From Sulfitobacter sp043557345 (GTDB lineage: Bacteria > Pseudomonadota > Alphaproteobacteria > Rhodobacterales > Rhodobacteraceae), in assembly GCF_043557345.1 (NCBI RefSeq), contig NZ_JBIFFV010000003.1, forward strand, positions 62,001 through 126,000: a stretch of 64,000 bases of DNA. Reading direction: 5' to 3'. Of this stretch, positions 7,940 to 15,976 are shown piece after piece. Positions within the stretch are counted from its first letter, which is position 1, and each line of letters opens with the position of its first letter. Made by a program: the position numbers and the translations under genes. The notes under the pieces are model-generated. The model searched no databases and had not been told where the DNA came from. It worked only from the letters and a program-made list of their open reading frames with translations.

Positions 7940-8584
7940 ATGAATGACACGTCGCTGCCAGATGACCGGACCCTGACCCAAGACGGGCTCGCGCCCACGC
8001 GCGCGGGCCGTATTCTCCTGATTGCCTGCGGGGCGCTGGCGCGTGAGATTTTGGATCTGAAAGCCGCCAATGGTTGGACCCATCTGGATCTGACCTGCCT
8101 GCCCGCGAAATTTCACCTCTACCCGGAGAAGATCACGCAGGCGGTGCGCGACACGGTCACCAAACACCGTACGGACTATGACGACTTCTTCGTCGTCTAC
8201 GCCGATTGCGGCACGGGGGGCGGTTTGGAACGCGCCTGCGCCGAATTGGGCGTGCAAATGGTGGCGGGGCCGCATTGCTACAGCTTTTTCCAAGGCAACG
8301 AGAGCTTCGCCAAAACCGCCGAAGATGAAATCACCACCTTCTACCTCACCGATTTTCTGGTCCGGCAGTTCGACGCTTTCATCATCAAACCCATGGGCCT
8401 CGACCGGCATCCCGAGCTGCGCGACATGTATTTCGGCAATTACGAGAAATTGGTCTATCAGGCGCAGACGGATGACCCGGCGCTGACCGAAAAGGCCCAA
8501 GACTGCGCCGCACGGCTCGGCCTCGCGTTCGAGCGGCGCTTCACGGGGTACGGGGATTTGGCGCGCGCGTTGCGCGCCCTCTGA
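7940..8584 (+). CDS. DUF1638 protein linked to the corrinoid module
   Basis: 214 residues, no signal peptide or membrane segment. Family knowledge: DUF1638 genes are often found beside corrinoid methyltransferase genes in methanogens and alphaproteobacteria; no biochemical function is established to my knowledge. Possible metal or cofactor ligands are C30 (LLIACGALA), C53, H59, C90 (YADCGTGGG) and C113 (AGPHCYSFF). Start chosen at the ATG 55 bp after the corrinoid gene; the frame is open further upstream inside that gene. The location suggests a role in loading, reactivating or protecting the B12 protein, which is inference. It converges on sufE with 3 bp between stops. Confidence 0.82.
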   Translation: MNDTSLPDDRTLTQDGLAPTRAGRILLIACGALAREILDLKAANGWTHLDLTCLPAKFHLYPEKITQAVRDTVTKHRTDYDDFFVVYADCGTGGGLERACAELGVQMVAGPHCYSFFQGNESFAKTAEDEITTFYLTDFLVRQFDAFIIKPMGLDRHPELRDMYFGNYEKLVYQAQTDDPALTEKAQDCAARLGLAFERRFTGYGDLARALRAL

Positions 8585-8587
8585 GCG

Positions 8588-8998
8588 TTACGCTTCCTGC
8601 GCTGCCGTTTCACGCACCCGCTCGATCATCGCGCGCAATCCGTTCGAGCGCTGCGCCGAGAGGTGGTCGTTCAACCCCAGCCGCGCCAGTTCCGCCTTGG
8701 CATCGACGCCGCCCACCTCGCTAGGTGTCAAACCGTTGTAAAGCTTGCGTAAAACCGCGATCAACCCTGAGACGATCATCGCATCGCTGGCGCCGTCGAA
8801 ATGCAGTTTCCCGCCCTCGAACTGTGCATGCAGCCAGACCTGAGAGGCGCAGCCATCGACCTTGGTCGCCGGGACGCGCAGCGGCTCGGGCAGCTGCTCC
8901 ATCGCTTTGCCAAGGTCGATCACATGGCGATAGCGGTCTTCCCAATCGTCCAGAAACTCGAAATCCTCGACCAGTTCTTCAAAGGCGGGCGTGGCCAT
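8588..8998 (-). CDS. sufE: SufE-family cysteine desulfuration protein
   Basis: 136 residues. SufE accepts persulfide sulfur from a cysteine desulfurase and passes it to the Fe-S scaffold. The acceptor cysteine is C50 in KVDGCASQVWL, and the fold signatures FEFLDDWEDRY and LNDHLSAQRSNGL are typical. The ATG at 8998 (MATPAFEELVEDF) fits the family; the frame is open upstream to 9103 without homology-like sequence. No suf operon genes are adjacent. Monocistronic, divergent from the lipoprotein gene at 9125. Confidence 0.93.
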   Translation of the reverse strand: MATPAFEELVEDFEFLDDWEDRYRHVIDLGKAMEQLPEPLRVPATKVDGCASQVWLHAQFEGGKLHFDGASDAMIVSGLIAVLRKLYNGLTPSEVGGVDAKAELARLGLNDHLSAQRSNGLRAMIERVRETAAQEA

Positions 8999-9124
8999 CT
9001 GTGCACTCTCTTCGGGTGAATTCCATTGCCTGACAGGTAGGATGCCCATGGGCAAAGGTCCACCCCCTTCCCAAGGCTGGCGGGATGGGGTAGCACAAGG
9101 CAAGTAAACTTAACGGCGGTTCCC

Positions 9125-9643
9125 ATGCGCAAGACAATCCTCGCTCTTTTGGCTTCGACCCTTTTGGTATCCGCCTGCGGCACGGTCCGTGACAGCCGCA
9201 TCAATCCGTTGAATTGGTTTGGCCCCGCCCGTTCGGTTGAGGCCGCCCCGGCGGAGAGCACGAACCCCCTGATCCCGCAGCGCAGCGGGCTGTTCGCGCG
9301 GCGCGCGGTTGAGGTCGAGACCTATGAGGGGCGCCCCTTTGAGCAGATTACCGATCTGACCATCGAGCCGGTGCCGGGCGGTGCGATTCTGCGCGCCACC
9401 GGGCTGGCGGCACGCCAAGGAATCTACAAAGTGCGCCTGACCCCCGCGACGCCGGATGAGACGCCCGTCGACGGTGTTCTGACCTATCGTTTGGAAGGGG
9501 TGCGCCCCGACAAGGCCACCCCGCAAGGCAGCCGCCCCACGCGCGAAGTGATTGCCGGGCGTCGCCTGACCGATCAGATGCTGGCCGGGGTGCGCGAGAT
9601 TCGCGTCGAAGGGCAGTTGAATGCTTTGGTCTCTCGCCGCTAA
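9125..9643 (+). CDS. Putative lipoprotein of unknown function
   Basis: 172 residues. The N-terminus MRKTILALLASTLLVSACG is a lipoprotein signal peptide with lipobox LVSAC, so Cys19 would be lipidated. The mature part contains RINPLNWFGPARS, a segment YEGRPFEQITDLTIEPVPGG and RLTDQMLAGVREIRVEG; it looks like a small beta-rich periplasmic domain. I do not recognise a named family. Stand-alone gene ended by a strong bidirectional terminator. Confidence 0.82.
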   Translation: MRKTILALLASTLLVSACGTVRDSRINPLNWFGPARSVEAAPAESTNPLIPQRSGLFARRAVEVETYEGRPFEQITDLTIEPVPGGAILRATGLAARQGIYKVRLTPATPDETPVDGVLTYRLEGVRPDKATPQGSRPTREVIAGRRLTDQMLAGVREIRVEGQLNALVSRR

Positions 9644-9667
9644 GACGCCGCGCGACCCTTTATTGAG

Positions 9668-9698
9668 AAAGAGCCGCCCCGGATCGGGCGGCTCTTTT
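9668..9698. terminator. Bidirectional rho-independent terminator (lipoprotein gene / rnd)
   Basis: A perfect 12-bp stem (AAAGAGCCGCCC / GGGCGGCTCTTT) with a 6-base loop lies between converging genes. T-runs follow on the plus strand and A-runs precede, so it can serve both directions. Confidence 0.9.
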
Positions 9699-9702
9699 CG
9701 TT

Positions 9703-10860
9703 TCAGACTTTGACCGCCTTCACGTCGTTCCCGTCAGCGGCCAAGGCGATCTTGCCTTCGCAGAGCAGCAGTGCATCGGCACCGAAGACCTCATGCCGCC
9801 AGCCGCGCAGCGCCTGCACGTCACGCTCCCCTGCCGACAGCATGTCAAGATCGCTGGCCGAGGCGATGAGCTTGGCCGCGACGCCCGCGCTTTCGGTCTT
9901 GGCCTTGAGCAGCACCCGCAGAAGATCGGCCAGCGCCGGGTTCACCTGCAGCTTGTCGCGCTTGCGGTCGGGCTGGGGCATGTCGGCAGGCTTGCAGGCC
10001 ACGCCTGCGGCCACGGCTTTCAGGATCCCTTCGGCGATGTCGCCCTTGCGGGCTTCGCGCAGCAGCAGACGGGCGCGGTTCAACTCGTCGCCATTCGAGG
10101 GCTTCAGGCTTGCCAATTCGACCAGCGCGTCATCCTTGAACACCCGGTTGCGCGGTATGTTGCGGCTGCGGGCGTAATCCTCACGGAAAGCGGCCAACTC
10201 ACGGACGATCGCCAGAAACTTGGGCGAATTGGTCCGGGTCTTGACCCGCTTCCACGCGTCTTGCGGTTGGGTCACATAGGTGTCGGGGCTGAGCAACGTC
10301 TCAAGCTCTTCGGCGACCCACCGCGCGCGGCCTGTCTGTTCAAGCTTGCGGGCCAGAAACTCGTAGATTTGGCGCAGATGGGTCACGTCGGCCAAGGCAT
10401 AGGTCTTCTGCGCCTCGGTCAGCGGGCGGCGCGACCAATCGGTGAAACGCGAGGTCTTGTCGAGCGACTGATGCGCAATCTTGCGCACCAAAGTCTCATA
10501 ACCCACCTGTTCCCCAAAGCCGCAGACCATCGCGGCGACCTGCGTGTCGAACAGCGGCTTGGGAAAGACCTTGGCGTCAACATAGAAGATCTCGAGATCC
10601 TGCCGCGCGGCGTGGAAGACCTTGACCACCGATGTGTCGCGGAACAGATCGTACAGCGGCTCTAGCGAGATGCCATCGGCCAAGGGGTCGACCAACACGG
10701 CGTTGCTGTCATCGGTGCCGGGCATGGCAAGCTGAACAAGGCAGAGTTTGGAATAATAGGTCCGCTCACGCAGGAATTCCGTGTCGACGGTCACGTAATC
10801 ATGGCGCGCAGCCTCTTCACAGAATTGCGCGAGGTCGGCGGTCGTGGTGATGGTTTTCAT
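9703..10860 (-). CDS. rnd: Ribonuclease D
   Basis: 385 residues. A 3'-5' exoribonuclease that trims tRNA precursors. The DEDD exonuclease domain comes first, with D26 and E28 in VDTEFLRE, the Asp in FHAARQDLEIFY and the Y...D pair in YALADVTHLR; one or two HRDC-type helical regions follow (RELAAFREDYARSRNIPR...). The ATG at 10860 starts the conserved MKTITTTADLAQFC; eleven further open codons upstream are not family-like. Same strand as purM-purN, 79 bp after purN. Confidence 0.95.
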   Translation of the reverse strand: MKTITTTADLAQFCEEAARHDYVTVDTEFLRERTYYSKLCLVQLAMPGTDDSNAVLVDPLADGISLEPLYDLFRDTSVVKVFHAARQDLEIFYVDAKVFPKPLFDTQVAAMVCGFGEQVGYETLVRKIAHQSLDKTSRFTDWSRRPLTEAQKTYALADVTHLRQIYEFLARKLEQTGRARWVAEELETLLSPDTYVTQPQDAWKRVKTRTNSPKFLAIVRELAAFREDYARSRNIPRNRVFKDDALVELASLKPSNGDELNRARLLLREARKGDIAEGILKAVAAGVACKPADMPQPDRKRDKLQVNPALADLLRVLLKAKTESAGVAAKLIASASDLDMLSAGERDVQALRGWRHEVFGADALLLCEGKIALAADGNDVKAVKV

Positions 10861-10939
10861 ATATGCTCTTTGACATGTTGCACGCCCGGTCATCGGGCTT
10901 TGTCAAAGAGGTACATCACGCAGGAAGGTTTGACCAGCG

Positions 10940-11536
10940 TCAGCCCGTGAGCATCACCGGCTCCCGCTCACCGGCGGCGAAACGGCGCAGCACGGCGGGG
11001 TAAAGGCGGTGTTCCTGCACCAAGACCCGCTCGGCCAAACTCTCGGCCGTGTCGCCGGGCAGAACGGGGATGCGCGCCTGACCAAGGATCGGACCGTCAT
11101 CGAGTGCGGCGGTCACCTCATGCACGGTGCAGCCATGCTCGGTATCGCCAGCTTCCAGCGCGCGGGCATGGGTGTGCAGCCCGCGGTATTTCGGCAATAG
11201 CGAGGGGTGGATGTTGATCATCCGCCCGGCCCAAGCATCGGTGAAGCCTTCGGTCAATTTGCGCATGAAACCGGCAAGGCAGATGATGTCGGGCGCATAG
11301 GCCTCAAGCGCGGCGCTGAGCGCCGCCTCGAAGGCCGGGCGGTCCTTGCCGAAGGGGCGGTGATCGACCACTTCGGTCGCGATCCCCTGCCCCTGCGCCC
11401 AAGCGATCCCGCCCGCATCCGCGTTATTCGACAGCACCAGACAGGGGCGGCCTGCATGGTCGCCGGTCATATCCTCGACCAGCGCCCGCATGTTAGAGCC
11501 GCCGCCCGAGACGAAAATCGCAACCCGCTTGGTCAA
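10940..11536 (-). CDS. purN: Phosphoribosylglycinamide formyltransferase PurN
   Basis: 198 residues. Transfers the formyl group of 10-formyl-THF to GAR in the third purine step. Substrate loop VSGGGSNM near the start; catalytic region GFMRKL...INIHPSLLPKYRGLHTH with the active-site Asn and His, and the conserved Asp in LDDGPILGQA. The start codon is TTG, overlapping the purM TGA stop as TTGA, so initiation probably depends on ribosomes finishing purM. This is the classical purM-purN order. Confidence 0.95.
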   Translation of the reverse strand: MTKRVAIFVSGGGSNMRALVEDMTGDHAGRPCLVLSNNADAGGIAWAQGQGIATEVVDHRPFGKDRPAFEAALSAALEAYAPDIICLAGFMRKLTEGFTDAWAGRMINIHPSLLPKYRGLHTHARALEAGDTEHGCTVHEVTAALDDGPILGQARIPVLPGDTAESLAERVLVQEHRLYPAVLRRFAAGEREPVMLTG

Positions 11537-12579
11537 AGCAGCGCGCCGGAATAGGTGACGCCATTGCCGGTGGTGATGCGCCCGATCTCAATCGCGCTAT
11601 GGCCATCCTCGGCAAAGGCGGCCTTGGCGGCCTCGACCTGGTCGGCGGAGACCACGGCGACCATGCCAATCCCGGCGTTGAAGGTCTTGAGCATCTCGGC
11701 CTCGGCCATGCCCCCTTCGGCGGCCAGCCATTTGAAGACCGGCGGCAATTCCCATGCGTTGAGGTCGATCTCAGCGGCGAGGCCCACGGGCAGCACGCGC
11801 GGCAGGTTCTCGGTCAGGCCCCCGCCGGTGATATGCGCCAGCGCCGAGACGGCATCGGCGCGCAGGGCCGCCACGGCGCCTTTGACGTAGAGTTTCGTGG
11901 GTGTGAGCAGCGCACTGCCCAGATCACCATCGCCCCAGGGGCAACCGTCACCCCAGCCCAGACCGCTCCGTTCAACGATCTTGCGCACGAGGCTGTAGCC
12001 GTTGGAATGCACCCCGTCGCTCGGCAGGCCCAAAAGCACGTCGCCCTCTTTCACATCGCGCGGCAGCTCGGTCCCGCGCTCCATCGCGCCGACCGAGAAA
12101 CCGGCGAGGTCGAAATCACCCGCGTGATACATGCCCGGCATTTCAGCCGTCTCGCCTCCGATCAAGGCACAACCGGAATTGGCACAGCCCTTGGCGATGC
12201 CTTCGATGATCCGGGCGGCGCTGTCGAGTTCCAGCTTTCCGGTCGCGAAATAGTCGAGGAAGAACAGCGGCTCGGCCCCTTGGCAAACCAGATCGTTGAC
12301 GCACATGGCGACCAGATCAATGCCGATGCTGTCGACATTGCCGGTGTCGATCGCGATGCGCAGCTTCGTGCCCACGCCATCGGTCGCCGCGACCAGCACC
12401 GGGTCGGTGAAGCCTGCCCCCTTCAGATCGAACAGCGCGCCAAAGCCGCCGAGGCCGGACATGACGCCGGGCCGTGCGGTGGATTTCGCCGCCGGTTTGA
12501 TCCGCTCTACAAGCGCATTGCCTGCGTCAATATCCACGCCTGCTTCGGCATAGGTGATTCCGTTGTCGGATTTCGTCAT
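11533..12579 (-). CDS. purM: Phosphoribosylformylglycinamidine cyclo-ligase (AIR synthetase) PurM
   Basis: 348 residues. Closes FGAM to AIR with ATP in the fifth purine step. Signatures: TYAEAGVDIDAGNALVERIK, GFGALFDL, TDGVGTKLRIA (ATP-binding Asp), GGETAEMPGMY and HITGGGLTENLPRVLP. ATG at 12579 is preferred because GGGGG lies eight bases upstream; the ATG two codons earlier (12585) is also possible. First gene of purM-purN-(rnd), transcribed away from the CAU tRNA. Confidence 0.95.
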   Translation of the reverse strand: MTKSDNGITYAEAGVDIDAGNALVERIKPAAKSTARPGVMSGLGGFGALFDLKGAGFTDPVLVAATDGVGTKLRIAIDTGNVDSIGIDLVAMCVNDLVCQGAEPLFFLDYFATGKLELDSAARIIEGIAKGCANSGCALIGGETAEMPGMYHAGDFDLAGFSVGAMERGTELPRDVKEGDVLLGLPSDGVHSNGYSLVRKIVERSGLGWGDGCPWGDGDLGSALLTPTKLYVKGAVAALRADAVSALAHITGGGLTENLPRVLPVGLAAEIDLNAWELPPVFKWLAAEGGMAEAEMLKTFNAGIGMVAVVSADQVEAAKAAFAEDGHSAIEIGRITTGNGVTYSGALL

Positions 12580-12666
12580 GGTCATGGCCCCCGGCGCGCA
12601 TTTTCCCTTGCGCGCGGAGTTAGAGTATTGCGCCGCCCACTGCAATCATTTGGTGCAGCTAATGTC

Positions 12667-12695
12667 TTGACGCTCGGCCTGCGGCGTCATACCCA
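12667..12695 (+). promoter_or_regulatory. Probable promoter of the CAU tRNA
   Basis: A strong -35 box TTGACG (12667-12672) lies 35 bp before the tRNA. At a 17-bp spacing the -10 is poor (TACCCA); CATACC two bases earlier is the alternative. Confidence 0.4.
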
Positions 12696-12707
12696 AACGC
12701 CCATGGC

Positions 12708-12784
12708 GGGCCTGTAGCTCAATTGGTTAGAGCAGAGCGCTCATAACGCTTTGGTTGCGGGTTCAAGTCCTGCCGGGCCTACCA
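12708..12784 (+). tRNA. tRNA with CAU anticodon (tRNA-Ile2 or elongator tRNA-Met)
   Basis: 77 bases with encoded CCA. Acceptor stem GGGCCTG / CGGGCCT closes with a G1-U72 wobble; D arm GCTC...GAGC; anticodon stem GAGCG/CGCTT with loop CTCATAA; T arm GCGGG TTCAAGT CCTGC. CAU may be read as Met or, after lysidine modification, as Ile (AUA). The variable loop TGGTT and the overall pattern resemble the TilS-modified Ile2 type more than elongator Met, and it is not an initiator because 1-72 is paired. Identity is left open. Confidence 0.93.
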
Positions 12785-12811
12785 TACTTCCGCCCCCGCC
12801 TTTCGCGGCCT

Positions 12812-13261
12812 TCACCGTTTGGCGCTGACGTGCCAGGTCACCTGCATCTCGACCACCGTCTCACCCGCTTCGTTCTGGATGTCGACAGCCACGTCAAAGG
12901 CGACTTTGCCGTCTTCTTGCAGTGCCCTCAGCAGCTCGGCCCCGGGGCGCGCGGTTTGGGCATGGGCGGTCAGCGTGCCTTCGGCAATCTTTTTGAAGGT
13001 GATCTGCCCCATGGCCGCGACGGGGCGCATGTCCATGATCACCGGCGCGATCGCCCCGGCCATTGCGGCACCCGAGGCCGCCTCGCCCAAGGTAAACATC
13101 GCGCCCGCGTGCTGCGTGCCGATGTGGTTCGAGGTCTCATGCCGCTGCACCAATTCGGCGCTGGCGGTGCCATCTGCGATCTCAAGCAATTTCACCCCGA
13201 CATGGGCGGCAAAGGGTACGGCCGTGTCGAGATGGGCTTTGATCATGTCATAGGGGGTCAT
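12812..13261 (-). CDS. PaaI-like hotdog-fold thioesterase
   Basis: 149 residues. Small single-domain hotdog protein; the helix region HETSNHIGTQHAGAMFTLGEAASG carries the family's catalytic or binding residues, and MRPVAAMGQITFKKIAEGTL the central strands. Members hydrolyse acyl-CoA thioesters; the natural substrate here is unknown (DUF4442/PaaI group). The ATG at 13261 (MTPYDMIKAHLD) is chosen; the upstream open frame is not family-like. Same strand as the kinase gene at 13331, with about 70 bp between. Confidence 0.85.
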   Translation of the reverse strand: MTPYDMIKAHLDTAVPFAAHVGVKLLEIADGTASAELVQRHETSNHIGTQHAGAMFTLGEAASGAAMAGAIAPVIMDMRPVAAMGQITFKKIAEGTLTAHAQTARPGAELLRALQEDGKVAFDVAVDIQNEAGETVVEMQVTWHVSAKR

Positions 13262-13330
13262 CGCTGCGCTCCGTATCAGGGTCACCTCACTGTGGCAAAG
13301 CCGCGCGCGCGGCACAATCATGCCGCCGGG

Positions 13331-14653
13331 TCACCGCGCGATGACGATATCGGCACGCAGCCCGCCAAGGCGGTCCGATTCCCCAAGCCGCAGCACCCCG
13401 CCATGGGCGCGCGCGATGTCGGATGCGATGGCAAGGCCCAGCCCCACGCCGCCGCCCTTGTCCTGGTTGCGCGCAGGATCAAGCCGCGAGAAAGGCCGCG
13501 TCGCCTCGTCCCGCCGCGCTTCTGGGATGCCGGGGCCGTCGTCTTCGACCCGGATGCGCAGGGTGCGATCGCTGAGCATGACCGAGACTTCGGCCTGCGT
13601 GCCATAGCGCACGGCGTTTGAGATCAGGTTGTCCACCGCCCGGCGCATCGCGACCCTGCGCAGCTTCACAATCCCCTCGCCCGCGCCTTCGGGCGGCAGC
13701 AGCGTGACCCTGCGCCCGGCCCGCTGCGCGTCTTCGACAATGGCGCTGACGAACCCATGCGGGGCCACCTCTTCGGGTTCACCCTCGGCGGCGCCCTTGG
13801 CGAAGTTCAGGAATTCGTCCAGCATCCGCTGCATGTCATCGACATCGGCCAGTAGCGGTGCGGCATCCTCATCGTCGATCATCGACAGGCCAAGACGCAT
13901 CCGGGTCAGCGGCGTGCGCAGGTCGTGGCTGACCCCCGAGAGCATCAGCGTGCGCTGCTCGATCTGCCGCTCGATCCGGGCGCGCATGTCGACGAAAGCG
14001 TTGCCCGCCGCGCGGACCTCGATGGCGCCGGTGGGTGTATAGGGCTCATGCCGCCCCCGGCCAAAGGCTTCCGCCGCGCGGGCCAGCCGTTTGATGGGGC
14101 GCAGCTGATTGCGCAGGTAAATCGTGGCGATATAGCTCAAGAGCACGCCGAAAAACACGGTGTAGACGAAAAGCTGATGCGGGTTCGAGGCCGAGATGCG
14201 CCGCCGCTCGAACTGGATGCGCAGCGGCCCGTGCACGCTCTCGATATAGAGCACGACGAAATCGTCATCGCTGAGGTCCACCGCTTCGATCCCGTCCATC
14301 TTACTGCGCAAGCGCGGGATCAGCACGCGGCCCGAATAGTCGTACCACAGCATGCTGTCCTTTTTAGGCAGCGGACGGTTGGCGGGCGTTACCACGAAAT
14401 CAAGCGGGCCCGCCCGCGCCTCAACCGCCATGGGCACGGATTGCGCATCGGGGGCCGTGCCAACCGCCAGCATGACCAGTTCCAGTTCCCTCAGGACCGT
14501 ATCGGTCATCTGGCCGGTGACACCTTCGAAATGCCTCTGCGCAAAGATCACCACCACGACCAACTGCAAAAACACCACTGGTAACAGCAGGATCAGCGCG
14601 GCGCGTCCGTAGATGCCGCGCGGCACATATCGTTTGAGCCAGGCAAAATTCAT
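13331..14653 (-). CDS. EnvZ-like membrane sensor histidine kinase
   Basis: 440 residues. Membrane segments at about 18-38 and 162-180 flank a short periplasmic domain, followed by a HAMP domain (RNQLRPIKRLARAAEAFGRG), HisKA with H243 in SGVSHDLRTPLTRMRL, and HATPase_c (NLISNAVRYG, DDGPGIPE, GGVGLGLAI). This is the architecture of EnvZ and related osmolarity/envelope sensors. No response-regulator gene is adjacent: upstream lies a divergent hydrolase and downstream a thioesterase, so the partner must be encoded elsewhere. Confidence 0.88.
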   Translation of the reverse strand: MNFAWLKRYVPRGIYGRAALILLLPVVFLQLVVVVIFAQRHFEGVTGQMTDTVLRELELVMLAVGTAPDAQSVPMAVEARAGPLDFVVTPANRPLPKKDSMLWYDYSGRVLIPRLRSKMDGIEAVDLSDDDFVVLYIESVHGPLRIQFERRRISASNPHQLFVYTVFFGVLLSYIATIYLRNQLRPIKRLARAAEAFGRGRHEPYTPTGAIEVRAAGNAFVDMRARIERQIEQRTLMLSGVSHDLRTPLTRMRLGLSMIDDEDAAPLLADVDDMQRMLDEFLNFAKGAAEGEPEEVAPHGFVSAIVEDAQRAGRRVTLLPPEGAGEGIVKLRRVAMRRAVDNLISNAVRYGTQAEVSVMLSDRTLRIRVEDDGPGIPEARRDEATRPFSRLDPARNQDKGGGVGLGLAIASDIARAHGGVLRLGESDRLGGLRADIVIAR

Positions 14654-14697
14654 GGCTAGACCTTAGCCAGCCCCCTGCCCCAGCGAAAGGTGAAACC

Positions 14698-15612
14698 ATG
14701 CTGCCGCCCGACAACTTCGACCCCGAGATTGGCATTGCCGAACCCTTGGAACCCGGGCTGCGGCGGATCGTGGCGCCCAACCCCTCGCCGATGACCTATC
14801 GCGGCACCAATACCTATCTCTTGGGCGAGACCGACGTGGCGGTGATCGACCCCGGCCCCGACAGCCCCGCGCATCTTGAGGCGATCCTCGCCGCGATCCA
14901 GCCTGGGCAGCAGATCAGCCATATCATCGTGACCCATACGCATCTGGATCACGCGCCGCTCGCCCGCCCGCTGGCCGCGCGCACGGGGGCTGAGGTCTGG
15001 GCCTTTGGGGATGCCACGGCGGGCCGGTCGGTGGTGATGCAGGGGCTGGCCGAGGCGGGGCTGATGGGCGGCGGTGAAGGTGTCGACCACGGCTTTCGCC
15101 CCGATCACACCCTAGCCGATGGTGACCTGCTGGAGGGGGACGGCTGGACGCTGGAAGTGCTGCACACGCCGGGCCACATCGGCAATCATGTCAGCCTTGC
15201 TTGGGGGGACGCCTGCCTGACGGCGGATCACGTCATGGGATGGGCCACCTCGCTTGTCTCGCCCCCCGATGGGGATCTGACCGATTTCATGGCCTCCTGC
15301 GAGAAGCTGGGCGCGCGGCAGTGGCGGGTCTTCTACCCCGGTCACGGCGCGCCGGTCAGCGATCCCAACGCGCGGCTCGACTGGTTGGTCGCGCATCGCC
15401 GCGCGCGGGAGGCGTCGATCCTCGACGCTTTGGCCGACGGGCCCGCCACCGCGGAAGATCTCGCCCGCGCCATCTATACCGAAACACCTGCCGCGCTCTT
15501 GGGGGCGGCCACCCGAAACGTGCTCGCACATCTGGTCGACTTGACAGGCCGGGGGCGTGTCGCCCCAGAGGGCACCCTGCAGGCAGAGGCGCGTTTCATC
15601 CTCAACCCATAG
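14698..15612 (+). CDS. MBL-fold metallo-hydrolase (LACTB2/glyoxalase II-like)
   Basis: 304 residues. The metal motif is H80-T-H82-L-D84-H85, with further ligands in HTPGHIGNHVSL, DHVMGW and FYPGHGAPV. An N-terminal MTYRGTNTYLLG and a C-terminal winged-helix-like tail (HRRAREASILDALADGPATAEDLARAIY) match the LACTB2-like group, whose members are metal-dependent ribonucleases or thiolesterases. Cytoplasmic, no signal peptide. Divergent from the kinase gene with 44 bp between starts. The substrate is not predictable. Confidence 0.85.
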   Translation: MLPPDNFDPEIGIAEPLEPGLRRIVAPNPSPMTYRGTNTYLLGETDVAVIDPGPDSPAHLEAILAAIQPGQQISHIIVTHTHLDHAPLARPLAARTGAEVWAFGDATAGRSVVMQGLAEAGLMGGGEGVDHGFRPDHTLADGDLLEGDGWTLEVLHTPGHIGNHVSLAWGDACLTADHVMGWATSLVSPPDGDLTDFMASCEKLGARQWRVFYPGHGAPVSDPNARLDWLVAHRRAREASILDALADGPATAEDLARAIYTETPAALLGAATRNVLAHLVDLTGRGRVAPEGTLQAEARFILNP

Positions 15613-15757
15613 GGAAATACCGGGCATTCCGTCGCAAAATCGCAACAAATGCCCCATTCTGGGCGCAATCTGGCCCCTTTATGGACCCGAACCGCGCCCA
15701 AGCTGGTTGCGGGGGTGAGAGACATCAAACCCCAGCGAGCAGCAAAGGAGCTACCCG

Positions 15758-15880
15758 ATGGCCCGACTAGACAGAACGCCGCAACCGCAAAAACCAAAGC
15801 CCGCGCCGAAGCCAAACGGCACCTCGGCCCAGCCGCCACGGCGTCCCACGCCGCTGATCACCGATTACGCCAGCCTTTAA
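15758..15880 (+). CDS. Small proline-rich hypothetical protein (40 residues)
   Basis: A short frame starting MARLDRTPQPQKPKPAPKPN and ending PLITDYASL. An AAAGGAG ribosome site stands seven bases before the ATG, which is stronger than for most genes here. The product is basic, rich in Pro and Lys, with a non-charged C-terminal tail. I do not recognise it. It fills the gap between the MBL hydrolase and the DUF4112 gene on the same strand, so it may be the first gene of that unit. Confidence 0.5.
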   Translation: MARLDRTPQPQKPKPAPKPNGTSAQPPRRPTPLITDYASL

Positions 15881-15976
15881 GCGGCACTCCCCACGTGCCG
15901 GATGGGGCCGGCGGAGGGGGGGAACTTTGGGGCTGAACCATGCGTTTGCCGACCAGAGCAACACGCAAGGACCGAT

